Assembly (NCBI GenBank): GCA_031365665.1
Contig: JANLYO010000127.1
Coordinates: forward strand, 1-21,385
Origin: JANYCG01 sp031365665
GTDB lineage: Bacteria > Pseudomonadota > Gammaproteobacteria > Burkholderiales > Burkholderiaceae_C
Reading direction: 5' to 3'
DNA length: 21,385 nt
The notes beneath the pieces are model-generated. The model searched no databases and had not been told where the DNA came from. It saw nothing but the letters and a program-made list of their open reading frames with translations. Shown piece after piece: positions 21,364 through 21,385 of this stretch. Position 1 is the first letter of the stretch. The number at the start of each line of letters is the position of its first letter. Made by a program: the position numbers and the translations under genes.

Positions 21364-21385
21364 CCCGCCCGCCACGCCCACGGCC

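Larger units (their letters stand above)
21004..21385. other. 382-bp region upstream of ndk with repeats, no recognisable gene
   Basis: It holds the ndk leader, a near-palindrome at 21104-21121 around GGCCATGGCC, the second dispersed hairpin repeat (21186-21248), a strong inverted repeat (21284-21302) and a palindrome (21350-21363). Two minus-strand frames are open from the right edge to about 21280, ending ...SYPFWV and ...HFGYDWR. Either could be the tail of a gene outside the window, but I recognise neither. Confidence 0.5.

Overview
This 21.4 kb window reads as ordinary core chromosome of a betaproteobacterium. The gene order, the short-form Hfq, the hisZ-purA pairing and the style of intergenic repeats point to Burkholderiales, probably Comamonadaceae near Rhodoferax or Polaromonas; the genus is inference. 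GC content is high, spacing is tight, and there are no transposases, phage genes, tRNAs, rRNAs or CRISPR arrays.

Left end (1-2252): a ybbA-type ABC ATPase runs off the left edge on the minus strand. Diverging from it is tesA (SGNH lipase/arylesterase), followed directly by mnmH (tRNA 2-selenouridine synthase). Convergent to mnmH is a small lysine-rich protein with a TTG start.

Middle (2372-7638, all minus): a cystathionine beta-lyase-like PLP enzyme, a three-unit structured GC-rich repeat array, a purine-type phosphoribosyltransferase, purA, hisZ, a 334-bp regulatory or repeat gap, and a DUF2065 membrane protein.

Right two thirds (7696-21003, all minus): ndk, rlmN, pilW, rodZ, ispG, hisS, a yfgM-like gene, bamB, der, hfq, hflX, hflK, hflC. 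This joins two blocks that are separate in E. coli (ndk-rlmN-rodZ-ispG-hisS-yfgM-bamB-der and hfq-hflX-hflK-hflC-yjeT-purA). Genes are 4-138 nt apart or overlap by 1-8 nt. Together they cover nucleotide balance, rRNA/tRNA methylation, pilus and cell-shape assembly, isoprenoid synthesis, histidyl-tRNA charging, outer-membrane assembly, ribosome biogenesis, sRNA regulation and membrane-protease control.

No new defence, mobile or biosynthetic system is visible. The most unusual material is non-coding: (1) the 3624-3865 array, whose hairpin arms differ in sequence between units yet stay complementary; (2) two copies of a bipartite hairpin repeat at 7264-7326 and 21186-21248; (3) three 13-bp tandem repeats at the purA start that put ATGs in three frames and create a 9-codon leader ORF ending on the purA start codon. 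Six of the 20 complete genes use GTG or TTG starts.
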